A DNA stretch of 40,407 nucleotides, taken from contig CALHZT010000080.1 of assembly GCA_938040995.1 (NCBI GenBank), forward strand, positions 1 through 40,407, read 5' to 3'. The stretch comes from an uncultured Pirellulaceae bacterium. GTDB taxonomy: Bacteria > Planctomycetota > Planctomycetia > Pirellulales > Pirellulaceae. The notes under the pieces were generated by a model, which saw only the letters and a list, made by a program, of their open reading frames with translations, did not search any database and was not told where the DNA came from. Numbering within the stretch: position 1 is the first letter of the stretch; each line of letters begins with the position of its first letter. Positions 26,645-34,798 of the stretch are shown piece after piece. Made by a program: the position numbers and the translations under genes.

Positions 26645-26831
26645 GGGTGGCACTGGCCAAAGCTTGCTTTGCCGGTGTATTTTCGAGATAACCTTGCTGA
26701 TCGAGTTGCCAATGTCAGTCAAACTGAGACCAATGAAACCTGGCCCTGAATTCAAAAGTGCGCTGGCGATTCTGTTCTGCAAGCTACTTTCTTTCGAACA
26801 CTGGCTGGAGCAAACTCCGCCAGTGCCACCC
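26645..26831. repeat. element bounded by 12-bp inverted repeats, with a hairpin at its right end
   Basis: gggtggcactgg (26645-26656) is exactly inverted at 26820-26831. Overlapping the right end, 26799-26825 forms an 11-bp stem (cactggc with gccagtg, ggag with ctcc) with a one-base bulge at 26806 and a CAAA loop. No ORF. Confidence 0.65.
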
Positions 26832-26833
26832 TG

Positions 26834-26852
26834 ACCGCGAATAGCAACGCTT
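26834..26852. repeat. 19-nt repeat, copy 2
   Basis: An exact copy, same orientation, of the sequence at 23402-23420 that contains the ppk1 stop codon. It starts three bases after the 12-bp inverted repeat ending at 26831. Confidence 0.8.
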
Positions 26853-26914
26853 GAATTGTCATTGCACCGATGCTTTCAACCGCCGCAATCACTGCGCGAA
26901 CCGGCGCCACAACA

Positions 26915-26997
26915 GAACCGGACGCTAACGCGTGGCGGCTGATGGGAGGATGACGATTTCCAACGCCAATCAGCCGCCACGCGTTAGCGTCCGGTTC
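26915..26997. repeat. palindromic intergenic repeat, family A, copy 2 (complete)
   Basis: A perfect 29-bp inverted repeat (26915-26943 and 26969-26997) with a 25-nt spacer. The pairing stops abruptly at both ends of the arms, which defines the element as 83 bp. It is the same element as at 1-70. No target-site duplication is obvious. It lies 62 bases from the stop codon of the acidic-protein gene. Confidence 0.92.
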
Positions 26998-27019
26998 AGC
27001 ATAAGGCGAGCTGAATGAA

Positions 27020-27040
27020 GGACTCGTTGCCTCGTCCACT
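27020..27040. repeat. 21-nt direct repeat, copy 2
   Basis: Identical to 26597-26617. The similarity to the first copy runs on to the 3' end of the acidic-protein gene (stop at 27060-27062), so the repeat abuts that gene's end. Confidence 0.8.
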
Positions 27041-27059
27041 TCTACTTTGCTTTGCCGGA

Positions 27060-27908
27060 TTACGCTTCAGACGGAGCCGTCACCAGCTGCTTGAGTGAAT
27101 CCAGAACAACGAGCACATCATCACGTTCGATCTCGGCCCACTCGGCGACTTTGTGACGGAGGATTGCCAGTTTGAAACTGTCGAAAGCATCGGCCAAGTC
27201 GTCGGGGAGCTCGGGAATCTCTGCGAAAGGACGAACCGGAGCCGCTTTTTCGGCCACTTCTTCGCTTTCATCGCCCAGACCTTCTTCCCCGTCACCTGCT
27301 TCCGCCGTATCCATATCGTCTTTGTCGAACGGCATGTGTTCGGCGTCTGTTGAAGAACCGGCCGGAGCGTCGCTCTTCTTGTCGAGATTTTCAATCGTCT
27401 CGACAGAACTCGCAACGAGTGAATCGACCGCCTCGTCAGCGAAGTCTTCATCGACTTCGCCAGTGACAACATCTTTCGCGTCCGGCTTTTCGGATGGGTC
27501 GCCACCGTTGGCTTCCCAACGTTGCTTTCGCATTTGCGAAATCGACCAACCGCTTTGCGATGCACCTTCCAGCCACAATTCCGCATCATCCCATTCGCTG
27601 GCGGCGTAAAAGTGACTCCAGTAGAGTCCTTCATACGATTCATAGCTGGTAAAGAACCGCTTGTAGACCCGGCGGAGACGACCGACATGCTGCGGAGTGA
27701 CCGACCCGACAATGCGGCTCCACTCTTCGTCGCTGTATTCGCCAGCGTGGGCGTTCGCGTCAATAAGGGCGTTTCGCCACTCATGAATGATGCGGCCCTT
27801 TTCCCAGTTGGATGTGCTGATAAGCTTGTTCCAACGGCCCACAAATACCGCCGATTCGTCCGACGCTTTTTCTTCAACCGAGTTGTTAAGATCGACAGAT
27901 TCTGACAT
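27060..27908 (-). CDS. acidic hypothetical protein with an N-terminal DUF1016/DUF3102-like helical region (282 aa)
   Basis: Start chosen at ATG 27908 (MSESVDLNNSVEEKASDES); the longer frame from 28031 adds 41 residues of poor quality. Residues about 20-135 are helical: NWEKGRIIHEWRNAL, WSRIVGSVTPQHVGRLRRVY, then YWSHFYAASEWDDAELWLEG followed by SGWSISQMRKQRWE. The last block resembles the pattern 'SHY ... AxxxGWSVxxLRxQ' of DUF1016/DUF3102-type N-terminal domains, some of which occur in DNA-binding or partition-like proteins; this is inference. Residues 140-235 are very acidic and low in complexity. The C-terminus (LPDDLADAFDSFKLAILRHK) is again helical. No signal peptide. Not in an obvious operon. 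Confidence 0.75.
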   Translation of the reverse strand: MSESVDLNNSVEEKASDESAVFVGRWNKLISTSNWEKGRIIHEWRNALIDANAHAGEYSDEEWSRIVGSVTPQHVGRLRRVYKRFFTSYESYEGLYWSHFYAASEWDDAELWLEGASQSGWSISQMRKQRWEANGGDPSEKPDAKDVVTGEVDEDFADEAVDSLVASSVETIENLDKKSDAPAGSSTDAEHMPFDKDDMDTAEAGDGEEGLGDESEEVAEKAAPVRPFAEIPELPDDLADAFDSFKLAILRHKVAEWAEIERDDVLVVLDSLKQLVTAPSEA

Positions 27909-28120
27909 CAATGCCCCGCTCTGATTCCTGAAGTTGCTTCTTGCGAGGCAGCAGTGTAACGATGGTCCACCCGGTTTGCAGCCAGGAAAAGGCCCAGGAG
28001 CGGGATGAGCCAGGGAATCGCTGTCGCACATGCGGAATGGGGAAAGTTAACCGACTGGCGACCGGGGGAAAACTTGTCAATTCAATGTAAAAACGAATTC
28101 GCTTCGAGGTAGCGAACGAG

Positions 28121-28141
28121 GCAACGAGACCTTTTCGTTGC
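28121..28141 (-). other. stem-loop just past the stop of the thioredoxin-domain gene
   Basis: A 7-bp stem (28121-28127 with 28135-28141) with a 7-base loop lies eight bases after the stop of the minus-strand gene. No T tract follows, so intrinsic termination is doubtful. The sequence shares cgaggcaacgag with the repeats at 26597 and 27020. Confidence 0.4.
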
Positions 28142-28149
28142 GCAAAAGC

Positions 28150-31100
28150 TTAAGGTTTCGGCGAATCGGCAGTCGGCTCGTCCGATTCATCCGGCTCGTG
28201 CGATTCGTCTTTCAAAAGCCCGCGGATCGAGTCGCGAAGCGGTTCCTCAAAACGCTTTCCGCCACCCACAAACAACCGGCTGATCTTGCCGGACTTGTCG
28301 ATCACAACGGTCTGGGGAATCGCGTTGGCTTCGTACCTCTCCGTCACAACGCCATCGGTATCCAGGAGCACAAGCGGTGAAAGTTCAAGTCGCTCAAGCA
28401 ATTTGCGAATCTTCTCTTCCGATTCAGAAAGGTTCACCGCCGCGAGAATCACCTGGTCAGCCGGGAACTCATCAACAATCGACTCAACACGAGGCAACCA
28501 CTGGATGCACGGCCCGCACCACGTGGCCCAAAAATCAAGCACGACGATTTTGCCCTTGTGATCGGAAAGCCGGAACGCTGGCCCCTCGAGTGTATCAAGC
28601 ATGACATCCGGGGCAGCTTTGCCGACGAGTGATGACTCCTGCCCGGTTGCCCGTTCGACGAGCGAGTCGTTTTCGTCGAGATACTTTGGCTGAACCGCCG
28701 AAGTCAGCTGAATCCTGCTACTGGCAAACGATTCAATCTTCGACTGAATCTGCTCGCCAAACACAAACTCCCGCACATCGCTCGAAGCGATCTCACAGTC
28801 ACCAAGGACATCATTCTTTCCAATGATCGTATTGGCCCGAAATGAAGTTGGGCGAAATGAAATGCGAGTCTTGTCTTTACCGAACGCAAGGAACTGCAAA
28901 CCGGGTTGCTGATCGCCGGACTTCACAGGCTGCTCTTCAGTATCTTTGCCCGGAGCTTCACCCTCGACGACTTTGTTGCCCTCTTTTGAATCGTCCGATG
29001 GCGGTTCACGAAGTCCGTCCAGCCACAAAATGGCGGCGACACGATCACGAGGTATTTTCCGAGGCGTCAAACCAACTTCAATCGTGACGTGTTGGTCATC
29101 GACTGACTGAAGGCGACCACGAATAACGTCTTTTCTTTTGGAAAGGAGCAGATGAGTCGGTGGGTAATCTTTTAGCTTGCGAGGGACGGTCAGAAACCGT
29201 TCGCGCCGGGTGCTGGAGAGTTCGGCCGGCGAATAGTTCTTTGCCAGCGTCAGCGCTTTTACCTTTTCATGTTCCACAAACGTCGTTGTGGCAAACGGAC
29301 TTTCGAACGTGACGCCTTCGCTGTCGATTCTCTTCAGTCGAAATGGAATCAGGTCCCCCGAACGTAACTCCAGGACCGATCCGTATTCGTCAGGCTTCTT
29401 TGTCGATTTTGCGCGTGCCGATTTTCCAGACCGAAACGTCAGGACTCCACTGGCGTCCGGCGCGATCGGACTGGCATTGTTTGCCGCAGTCGGCTTCCAC
29501 GACAGGCAACTGCCCTTCTCTTTCGAATCGGCCGCGACAAGCTGGCCGCGCATCACTGAATCACCAATCTGAATTTGACCCATCGCTTTCTTCGACGGCG
29601 GCTCGCGGACAATGGTACCAACAGGGTGAAGAGCCTCCTCCGGCTCGTTGATTGTCTCACCGGCGAATTCCACCGACATCAGCTCCGACAATTCAAAACT
29701 GACTGGCTGTTTGAGAACAGGCGAACGAATCCCCAGCCGACCAGAATCGACACCGTCGAATACCCCGGAAAACTGCATGCCATTGGCGAGTGTGACTTTC
29801 AGATCGCGGACAGGCTCTTTGACGGTCGTATTGGATTTCTGTCTCTCATTGCCAAAAACAATCTCTGAAAAATCGCCAAGCCCAAAACGTTTGATCTCTG
29901 TTTTTTTCTCGGCTGGCACCTTGTCTTCGTCGTCGGTGGATTCCTCGTCAGCATCCTGCTCTTCTTCGTTACCTTTCTCCTGGCCCTCTTCATCGCTGCC
30001 TTCGTCGCCAGTTGCTTTCTCTTCGGTTGCTTCCTCTCCCGTTTCAGAAGCAGCATCCGGCACCGTCACCAGCAACTCCTGCGTTTTCGCATCCCAGCCC
30101 AAACGCTCAGCCACCTGGAAAGTGCCATCGGCCTGAAACACGGCCATCTCTTCCGACTGGCCACCGCCCAGCAAAGATCCGGACGACAACGTGGAAACTC
30201 GCAATCGTTCGAGGCCCAACAGCCCCGAGAAACACTCGAGCCGAATGGACTCAGTCGCCGTTTCCCACTTTTCACAAACCTCCGTGGGAAGCTCCAACTC
30301 ACCAAGCAGCGTGCTGCCGGCAACCACGCGCATTTGCTTTTTGTCGGCATCCAGCATGATTCGCAGGACCAACTCTTTTCGCTCCGACCTGCTGATCGGC
30401 ACATCGTCCATCGCCAGGACGTCCATTTCATCGGCATCTCTGGTAAGAGCCACCAGCCGCTCACCCCAGGTGGCAATCCGGATCCCAAACGGATCTTCGG
30501 AAACTTTGGAAGCTTGCTGGACCCTGATAAAGGCCTGCTGTTGATCCGCTTTCGGTGGCTTGGGCTTGAACTTGGTGAGTTCAATAAACTTGCCAAAATG
30601 AATCGCAAAATCTGCACCCTTGGTCCAGGAGCATTCGAGTTCAATGCTGCACTGCCGAGGCAGCTTTGGCAACTTCAGTCCGGCAAACGCCATGCTGCTG
30701 GTTGCGTATACCGCACCGCCCTGTCGCTTCCACTTGCCAATCGCTCCCTCGAGGATGTCCGATTTTCCGTCAGGCCATTCCATCACAATACGTTCCGGCT
30801 CCGTAGGTGCGGTCAGCCGCAACAGATTCGCAAAGGGCAAGTCGACTATTTGTGGTTGCGACTTACCGAGCACTTCAAACTTCAGGACGTCGCCTGAGAT
30901 CCCTTTGGGCAATCCCAATAACACATCGCCGCCTGTCGTCTCGCACACGCACAGCTTCTTCTGCGAACCGACTGAACCCTTGTCCGGCGACTGAAAATGC
31001 ACAGACGCAAGTCCGTCAATGGGAAACTCAAACGGACCGACGAACTGATCAGCCTGCCAGCGAACCGGCTCTGCCGCTTTCGAATCCAGCCAACGACCAT

Positions 31101-31230
31101 CAACCCGGTCGCCCGAACGAGTCATCAGGGTCATGCCCTTGCCTGGCGTGTCTCCAGCCATCAGGGACGCAGCCAGCAAAGACACCAGCAGCGCACTACC
31201 AACCAGCGCGTTATGGACTTTTCTCGTCAC
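28150..31230 (-). CDS. secreted multidomain protein with C-terminal TlpA-like thioredoxin domain (1026 aa)
   Basis: The start codon is GTG at 31230, one base after the TAA stop of the preceding gene, so translation is probably coupled. A signal peptide (1-26) precedes a long beta-rich region (about 30-850) with stretches such as MTLMTRSGDRVDGRW and IELECSWTKGADFAIHFG that look like repeated beta-sandwich segments. A very acidic linker lies at about 393-443. The C-terminal domain (about 865-1005) is TlpA/ResA-like with the redox site WCGPC (W904, C905, C908) and the cis-Pro region AIPQTVVID. The thioredoxin part should catalyse thiol-disulfide exchange in the periplasm; the partner is unknown. 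It is the last gene of the envelope cluster. Confidence 0.9.
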   Translation of the reverse strand: MTRKVHNALVGSALLVSLLAASLMAGDTPGKGMTLMTRSGDRVDGRWLDSKAAEPVRWQADQFVGPFEFPIDGLASVHFQSPDKGSVGSQKKLCVCETTGGDVLLGLPKGISGDVLKFEVLGKSQPQIVDLPFANLLRLTAPTEPERIVMEWPDGKSDILEGAIGKWKRQGGAVYATSSMAFAGLKLPKLPRQCSIELECSWTKGADFAIHFGKFIELTKFKPKPPKADQQQAFIRVQQASKVSEDPFGIRIATWGERLVALTRDADEMDVLAMDDVPISRSERKELVLRIMLDADKKQMRVVAGSTLLGELELPTEVCEKWETATESIRLECFSGLLGLERLRVSTLSSGSLLGGGQSEEMAVFQADGTFQVAERLGWDAKTQELLVTVPDAASETGEEATEEKATGDEGSDEEGQEKGNEEEQDADEESTDDEDKVPAEKKTEIKRFGLGDFSEIVFGNERQKSNTTVKEPVRDLKVTLANGMQFSGVFDGVDSGRLGIRSPVLKQPVSFELSELMSVEFAGETINEPEEALHPVGTIVREPPSKKAMGQIQIGDSVMRGQLVAADSKEKGSCLSWKPTAANNASPIAPDASGVLTFRSGKSARAKSTKKPDEYGSVLELRSGDLIPFRLKRIDSEGVTFESPFATTTFVEHEKVKALTLAKNYSPAELSSTRRERFLTVPRKLKDYPPTHLLLSKRKDVIRGRLQSVDDQHVTIEVGLTPRKIPRDRVAAILWLDGLREPPSDDSKEGNKVVEGEAPGKDTEEQPVKSGDQQPGLQFLAFGKDKTRISFRPTSFRANTIIGKNDVLGDCEIASSDVREFVFGEQIQSKIESFASSRIQLTSAVQPKYLDENDSLVERATGQESSLVGKAAPDVMLDTLEGPAFRLSDHKGKIVVLDFWATWCGPCIQWLPRVESIVDEFPADQVILAAVNLSESEEKIRKLLERLELSPLVLLDTDGVVTERYEANAIPQTVVIDKSGKISRLFVGGGKRFEEPLRDSIRGLLKDESHEPDESDEPTADSPKP

Positions 31231-31231
31231 G

Positions 31232-32275
31232 TTATCTCTCGTAGATCGGAAGGAACCGGTAGTTAAGTGCCAATGAAAGAAGAGACAACGACGTGTCGGT
31301 CGGCTTTCCGAATGGACCGGTGAAACTGCCGTCCTCGCCCTGCGAAGCCTTCAGTCGCTCGATCAGGAGCTTGTTCCATTTGGCCCATGCGTCCATGTCG
31401 CCCTGAAACAGCGCCTGTGCCTGGTAGTACCTTGTGTACGACTGGTAATGTCCCGACGCATCCGATTCCACCTCGCCGGCCAGGTAGTTCACCGTGTTCT
31501 TGAATTGCTTGAGATCTTTGCGACGAGCGATCGCAAACACGAGGCCTGCGATCGAGCTTCTCGCCAATGATTCGCCCATGCCGCCCATCCCACCGGAGTA
31601 TCCGACCATTCCCGCGTCCGAAGTCATACTCTGGTAATACTTGATGGCTCGATCAATCGATTTGTCCGGCACTTCGATCCCTGCATTCCTTGCGGCCAGC
31701 AACCCAACCAGGACGGCGCCACTGACGGACGTGTCCGCATCGCTGGCTTCGGGAGAATAGCGCCATCCGCCAACAGAATTTTTCTTTTGCGAAGTGATCG
31801 CGCACCGCACGGCAAGCTCGAGTGATTTGGCAATCGACTTTTTGCTGTTCAGCGACCAGATGCGACGGTCATCGACCGCGCCGTAGGCTTCGGCGAGTCC
31901 CAGCATGCCAAACCCGTGATGATACATACTGCCGCCGAAATAGCCGGTCTTCTGATCCTGCGCATCGACCAGCCCCTTCACGGCTTTTTTGACTTGTTGG
32001 CTGTACTTGCCAAAGTTCGGATCTTCACCTGACGCCAGAAACGTCATCAGCGCCATACCAGTCACACCAGCGCCCGTCTGTCCGCCTTGCCAGATTCCCT
32101 TTTCGGTTTGCGTATCCGACAGATACCCCAACCCCTGTTCATAGAGTTCCCGAACATCGCGCGGAACCGCATCGCCGTGGTGAATATCGAATGGTGCCAT
32201 GCCACGCTGTGACCATGCGCAGTTCGCGGCGATCAGCAGCAACAAGGCCGACAGGAAAATGCGGGTGCGGTTCAT
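31232..32275 (-). CDS. secreted prenyltransferase/squalene-cyclase-fold repeat protein (347 aa)
   Basis: A signal peptide (1-23, ending NCAWSQ) is followed by an alpha/alpha-barrel-like repeat protein. Repeats resemble the QW motifs of terpene cyclases and prenyltransferase beta subunits: GYLSDTQTEKGIWQGG, LVDAQDQKTGYFGG, AITSQKKNSVGGWRYSP, YQSMTSDAGMVGYSGG and LKASQGEDGSFTGPFG. I do not see the DxDD catalytic motif of squalene-hopene cyclases, and it is about half their length, so cyclase activity is unlikely. Similar secreted proteins sit in planctomycete VWA clusters, role unknown. It lies one base before the thioredoxin-domain gene and 49 bases after the previous gene. Confidence 0.88.
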   Translation of the reverse strand: MNRTRIFLSALLLLIAANCAWSQRGMAPFDIHHGDAVPRDVRELYEQGLGYLSDTQTEKGIWQGGQTGAGVTGMALMTFLASGEDPNFGKYSQQVKKAVKGLVDAQDQKTGYFGGSMYHHGFGMLGLAEAYGAVDDRRIWSLNSKKSIAKSLELAVRCAITSQKKNSVGGWRYSPEASDADTSVSGAVLVGLLAARNAGIEVPDKSIDRAIKYYQSMTSDAGMVGYSGGMGGMGESLARSSIAGLVFAIARRKDLKQFKNTVNYLAGEVESDASGHYQSYTRYYQAQALFQGDMDAWAKWNKLLIERLKASQGEDGSFTGPFGKPTDTSLSLLSLALNYRFLPIYER

Positions 32276-32324
32276 CGTGAGACCTTCTGTTGGCGGGCAC
32301 TCTGTCGGGGTCTATTCAGGCAAA

Positions 32325-33212
32325 TCATTCGTCCGTGTCCTCCAGATCCAGATCGATTCCCATCTGTTTGAACTGGGCCTTCATCTGCTTTGCATTTCCC
32401 TTCAGTTGCTTAAGCTGAGGTTCCATCTGCTCCCACTCTTCTTCCAGAAAGTGCGACTTGAGCTCTTCTTCTGGTAGAAGGGCCATCTGGTAATAAGCGA
32501 GGTAGCTCGACATACCCTGCACTTGCGGGTCAGAATTCCTTTTGGGGATGCGGATCCGATCCATAAGGAACGTTGTCAAACGTTCGCGACGGTCTTTCTC
32601 CATGCACACTTGCTGGTCTATTGCAACGACCAACTGATGTATCTGCACCTCGGCCTCACGAACCCTCATTTGTTCTCGACGGTCTTCCAGCGAAGTTCGT
32701 TGCGATTCGTCCAGCAGCGTCATCAAGGTGCGGTTGAACATCGAACCTTCTTCATGCAGCCCCAGATTCAGACGACTTTGCAGAGGATGAATCTCCTGCC
32801 AGATTTGATTCCAGTTGCCCTGATCCGGTTTCCATTTCTTGACCAGCTTGTCGCACTCGCGCATGAATACGTGAATATCTCCCATCCCTGACAGCTCAAG
32901 ATCCGATTTTTGCGTTTCGGTCAGGCCAAACACTCCCTGCAGGATCTCGATCCTGCTCCCCAGTTTTTCCTCCAGGTGCTTTCGCGCCTTCTTTGCGGTT
33001 TGCTGTTGGGGGAACAATTGCTGTTCGACAAAGTTGTCACCAAAGCCAAACTGCCCGGCGTTATTGTTCTGCTTTGGCCGAGGAACGGGTTCGATAAAGA
33101 TATCTACACCAGAACAGGTTTGTTCGACGCAACAGACAAAAATGCATGTCGCCAAAGCCGTCATCAACAAACGGTGACCAACGCACTCTGGTATCAAACG
33201 TCGGAAATACAT
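32325..33212 (-). CDS. secreted hypothetical protein A of the envelope cluster (295 aa)
   Basis: The N-terminal hydrophobic stretch (about 15-33, MTALATCIFVCCVEQTCSG) is a signal peptide or anchor. The rest is highly charged and helical: a Gln/Asn-rich part, then LTETQKSDLELSGMGDI, LLDESQRTSLEDRREQM and a C-terminal YYQMALLPEEELKSHFLEEE. The LT..Q...L pattern is common in planctomycete periplasmic helical proteins. Layout and C-terminal pattern resemble the next gene upstream (33213-34193), suggesting a diverged pair. Its ATG immediately follows the TAG stop of that gene, so translation is probably coupled. Function unknown. Confidence 0.85.
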   Translation of the reverse strand: MYFRRLIPECVGHRLLMTALATCIFVCCVEQTCSGVDIFIEPVPRPKQNNNAGQFGFGDNFVEQQLFPQQQTAKKARKHLEEKLGSRIEILQGVFGLTETQKSDLELSGMGDIHVFMRECDKLVKKWKPDQGNWNQIWQEIHPLQSRLNLGLHEEGSMFNRTLMTLLDESQRTSLEDRREQMRVREAEVQIHQLVVAIDQQVCMEKDRRERLTTFLMDRIRIPKRNSDPQVQGMSSYLAYYQMALLPEEELKSHFLEEEWEQMEPQLKQLKGNAKQMKAQFKQMGIDLDLEDTDE

Positions 33213-34193
33213 CTACTGCCCCTCCTCATCGAACCAGAAGTTCTTCTTCTGTTGCTGAGCCCCAAAGAATCCACCGCCGTTGAACTGCCAGCCCATGCCG
33301 CCAACATGTTGGTAATTCGAATTCTTCCACGCCGCCATTTGATGCTCTTCCAACCACGGCTTCAGGCAATCCTCCGGAAGTGGCGGAAAGTACTCCGGAT
33401 TACTGGGCATCAACTGGATGTAACAGTCCCAGTCTTCCTCCCATACGCTGGCGATGGACTCCACAAGTTTTTCGTGCTGAATGGCCGTAAGGAACAGTCG
33501 CTTGTCCAGCGTATTCACCGCGACGGTCGCATGCGTCGTGTTCTTGAACACCACACGTGCCTCACATTCGTCGCGCCACTTTTTATATTTCTCCGCTATC
33601 GGTTTTGAGAGCTTGTCCTTTTCGTCCCCAAAAACACCGCTGACAATTCGCTTCACACCACGCCGTCTTAGTTCCTCAGGGCGTACCTTGTCTCCACCCT
33701 TTTGCCGCCCTACCCCAAAGAACTGCATGTTCATCTGTCTCGCGGCTTCGACGTATTGTGCCCTGATTTCCTTCTGCGCCAGTTGCTTCATTTTGAGTTT
33801 TTGTTCTTCGTTCGCCTCAAATGCCCGTGCGGCGCATGAAAGCTCGGCACCAAATCGCGATTCGATAGCGGCCTTCGCCATGCGAACCTGTTCAGCAAAA
33901 CCTGGTTGCTGCTTGAGAATCTTCGCGAATGGGTCGTTCTCGTCGATCTCGACGTTCTCGGGAAGATCGCCTTGAGGAAGAACCAACAACTCCGCGATTT
34001 CGTCTTCGTCGACATCTTCCTCGACGAGTCGACCATCAAAGCCTTTCACTGCCAAAGCGCGCTGAGCCATCAAATGTTGCGGACTGACGAGTAACAGCCA
34101 GGCAGCACCCAGAATGCACAGCCACCGGCATGACGACTTGATACCAGTCTGACATTGCGACTTCGTCGTGTAATAGATCTGCATGTCGCTCAT
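33213..34193 (-). CDS. secreted hypothetical protein B of the envelope cluster (326 aa)
   Basis: A long basic N-region (MSDMQIYYTTKSQCQTGIKS) precedes a hydrophobic core (about 24-41) and a probable cleavage at HLMAQ. The mature part begins with a very acidic segment (EEDVDEDEIAELLVLPQGD) and continues as charged helices, including LFLTAIQHEKLVESIASVWE, a conserved-looking LPEDCLKPWLEEHQMAAWKN and a Gly/Phe-rich tail (GMGWQFNGGGFFG). Function unknown; likely periplasmic. Its ATG overlaps the TGA of the preceding coiled-coil gene (ATGA at 34190-34193), clear evidence of translational coupling. Confidence 0.85.
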   Translation of the reverse strand: MSDMQIYYTTKSQCQTGIKSSCRWLCILGAAWLLLVSPQHLMAQRALAVKGFDGRLVEEDVDEDEIAELLVLPQGDLPENVEIDENDPFAKILKQQPGFAEQVRMAKAAIESRFGAELSCAARAFEANEEQKLKMKQLAQKEIRAQYVEAARQMNMQFFGVGRQKGGDKVRPEELRRRGVKRIVSGVFGDEKDKLSKPIAEKYKKWRDECEARVVFKNTTHATVAVNTLDKRLFLTAIQHEKLVESIASVWEEDWDCYIQLMPSNPEYFPPLPEDCLKPWLEEHQMAAWKNSNYQHVGGMGWQFNGGGFFGAQQQKKNFWFDEEGQ

Positions 34194-34774
34194 CCTGCGG
34201 GCTCCACAATACGATTGAAGTACTCGTCGAGGCCGGTGCGGTATTCTTCTGGCAGTCGCGATTTTGTCTGGCCCGTTGCCTGACGTACTGCACGCCGCGA
34301 CCTTTTCTCGCGCGGATTGACGCCTTTGCCAACGAGCGCGATCGCGGTGTCACTCGTGGTTCCGCCGCCTCCACCACCGGGAGACGATCCGCCTCCGCCG
34401 CCACCCTTCGGGTTAATCCGCTTCGACTGCAACAGCAATTCAATTACCTCCGTCTCGGCGGCAATCGCTTTGGCTCCCGTTTCAGGCTCCGCGAGAATCA
34501 GCGTCGCTTCGTCCATGACGGTCGCAACCTTTGACAGCAAAGCAATCTCCTTTCCAAAGAGCTCCTCGGCATCTTTGAGCTCCTGGATTCGATCTACCAG
34601 CTTTTCGCAACGGATGCGCAAGTCGTCCTGTTGACCGGATAACCCGTTCGCCTGTTCTTCAAACTTTTCGATCTCGAGCGCCGGCTTTGCCTGCTCGGCG
34701 ACTCGAGTGGCTTCGCGAAGGTCGATCTCAGCGGCGAGAATTTGCATGGCTTCGAGGACGATGGATGGCGGCAA
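34190..34774 (-). CDS. coiled-coil / Gly-rich protein; probable continuation of the DUF4175 protein split by a TGA
   Basis: The frame has no ATG near its beginning: translation would start at TTG 34774 (MPPSIVLEAM, 194 aa) or ATG 34747. It is in the same reading frame as the upstream DUF4175-type gene and stays open back to that gene's TGA at 34799-34801. The eight codons between the TGA and the TTG read PGGKSRGS, which continues naturally from DPAGGGT before the stop. Residues about 10-90 are helical coiled coil (LREATRVAEQAKPALEIEKF), then a helix to about 120, a poly-Gly linker (GGGGGGSSPGGGGGG) and a basic C-terminus. It may be a separate gene or the C-terminal part of one protein split by a nonsense codon. 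No good ribosome binding site is seen. Confidence 0.7.
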   Translation of the reverse strand: MPPSIVLEAMQILAAEIDLREATRVAEQAKPALEIEKFEEQANGLSGQQDDLRIRCEKLVDRIQELKDAEELFGKEIALLSKVATVMDEATLILAEPETGAKAIAAETEVIELLLQSKRINPKGGGGGGSSPGGGGGGTTSDTAIALVGKGVNPREKRSRRAVRQATGQTKSRLPEEYRTGLDEYFNRIVEPAG

Positions 34775-34798
34775 ACTGCCGCGCGATTTGCCGCCCGG

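Larger units (their letters stand above)
26411..27059. other. 650-bp intergenic region packed with short repeats and palindromes
   Basis: No believable gene on either strand. It contains, in order: a 13-bp inverted repeat (26570-26608), a 21-nt sequence repeated at 26597-26617 and 27020-27040, a 12-bp inverted repeat spanning 26645-26831 whose right end overlaps a hairpin (26799-26825), a 19-nt repeat (26834-26852) and the family A palindrome (26915-26997). The promoter of the metalloprotease gene should lie in its left part (26411 to about 26560), but I cannot place it. Confidence 0.7.

Noticed and set aside
23402-26997. Complete insertion sequence or transposon around the metalloprotease gene
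   Set aside because: No transposase or recombinase frame is present; only palindromes and short repeats are visible.
32910-33608. 232-aa plus-strand open frame
   Set aside because: It crosses the junction of two coupled minus-strand secreted-protein genes and has no start signal or motif.
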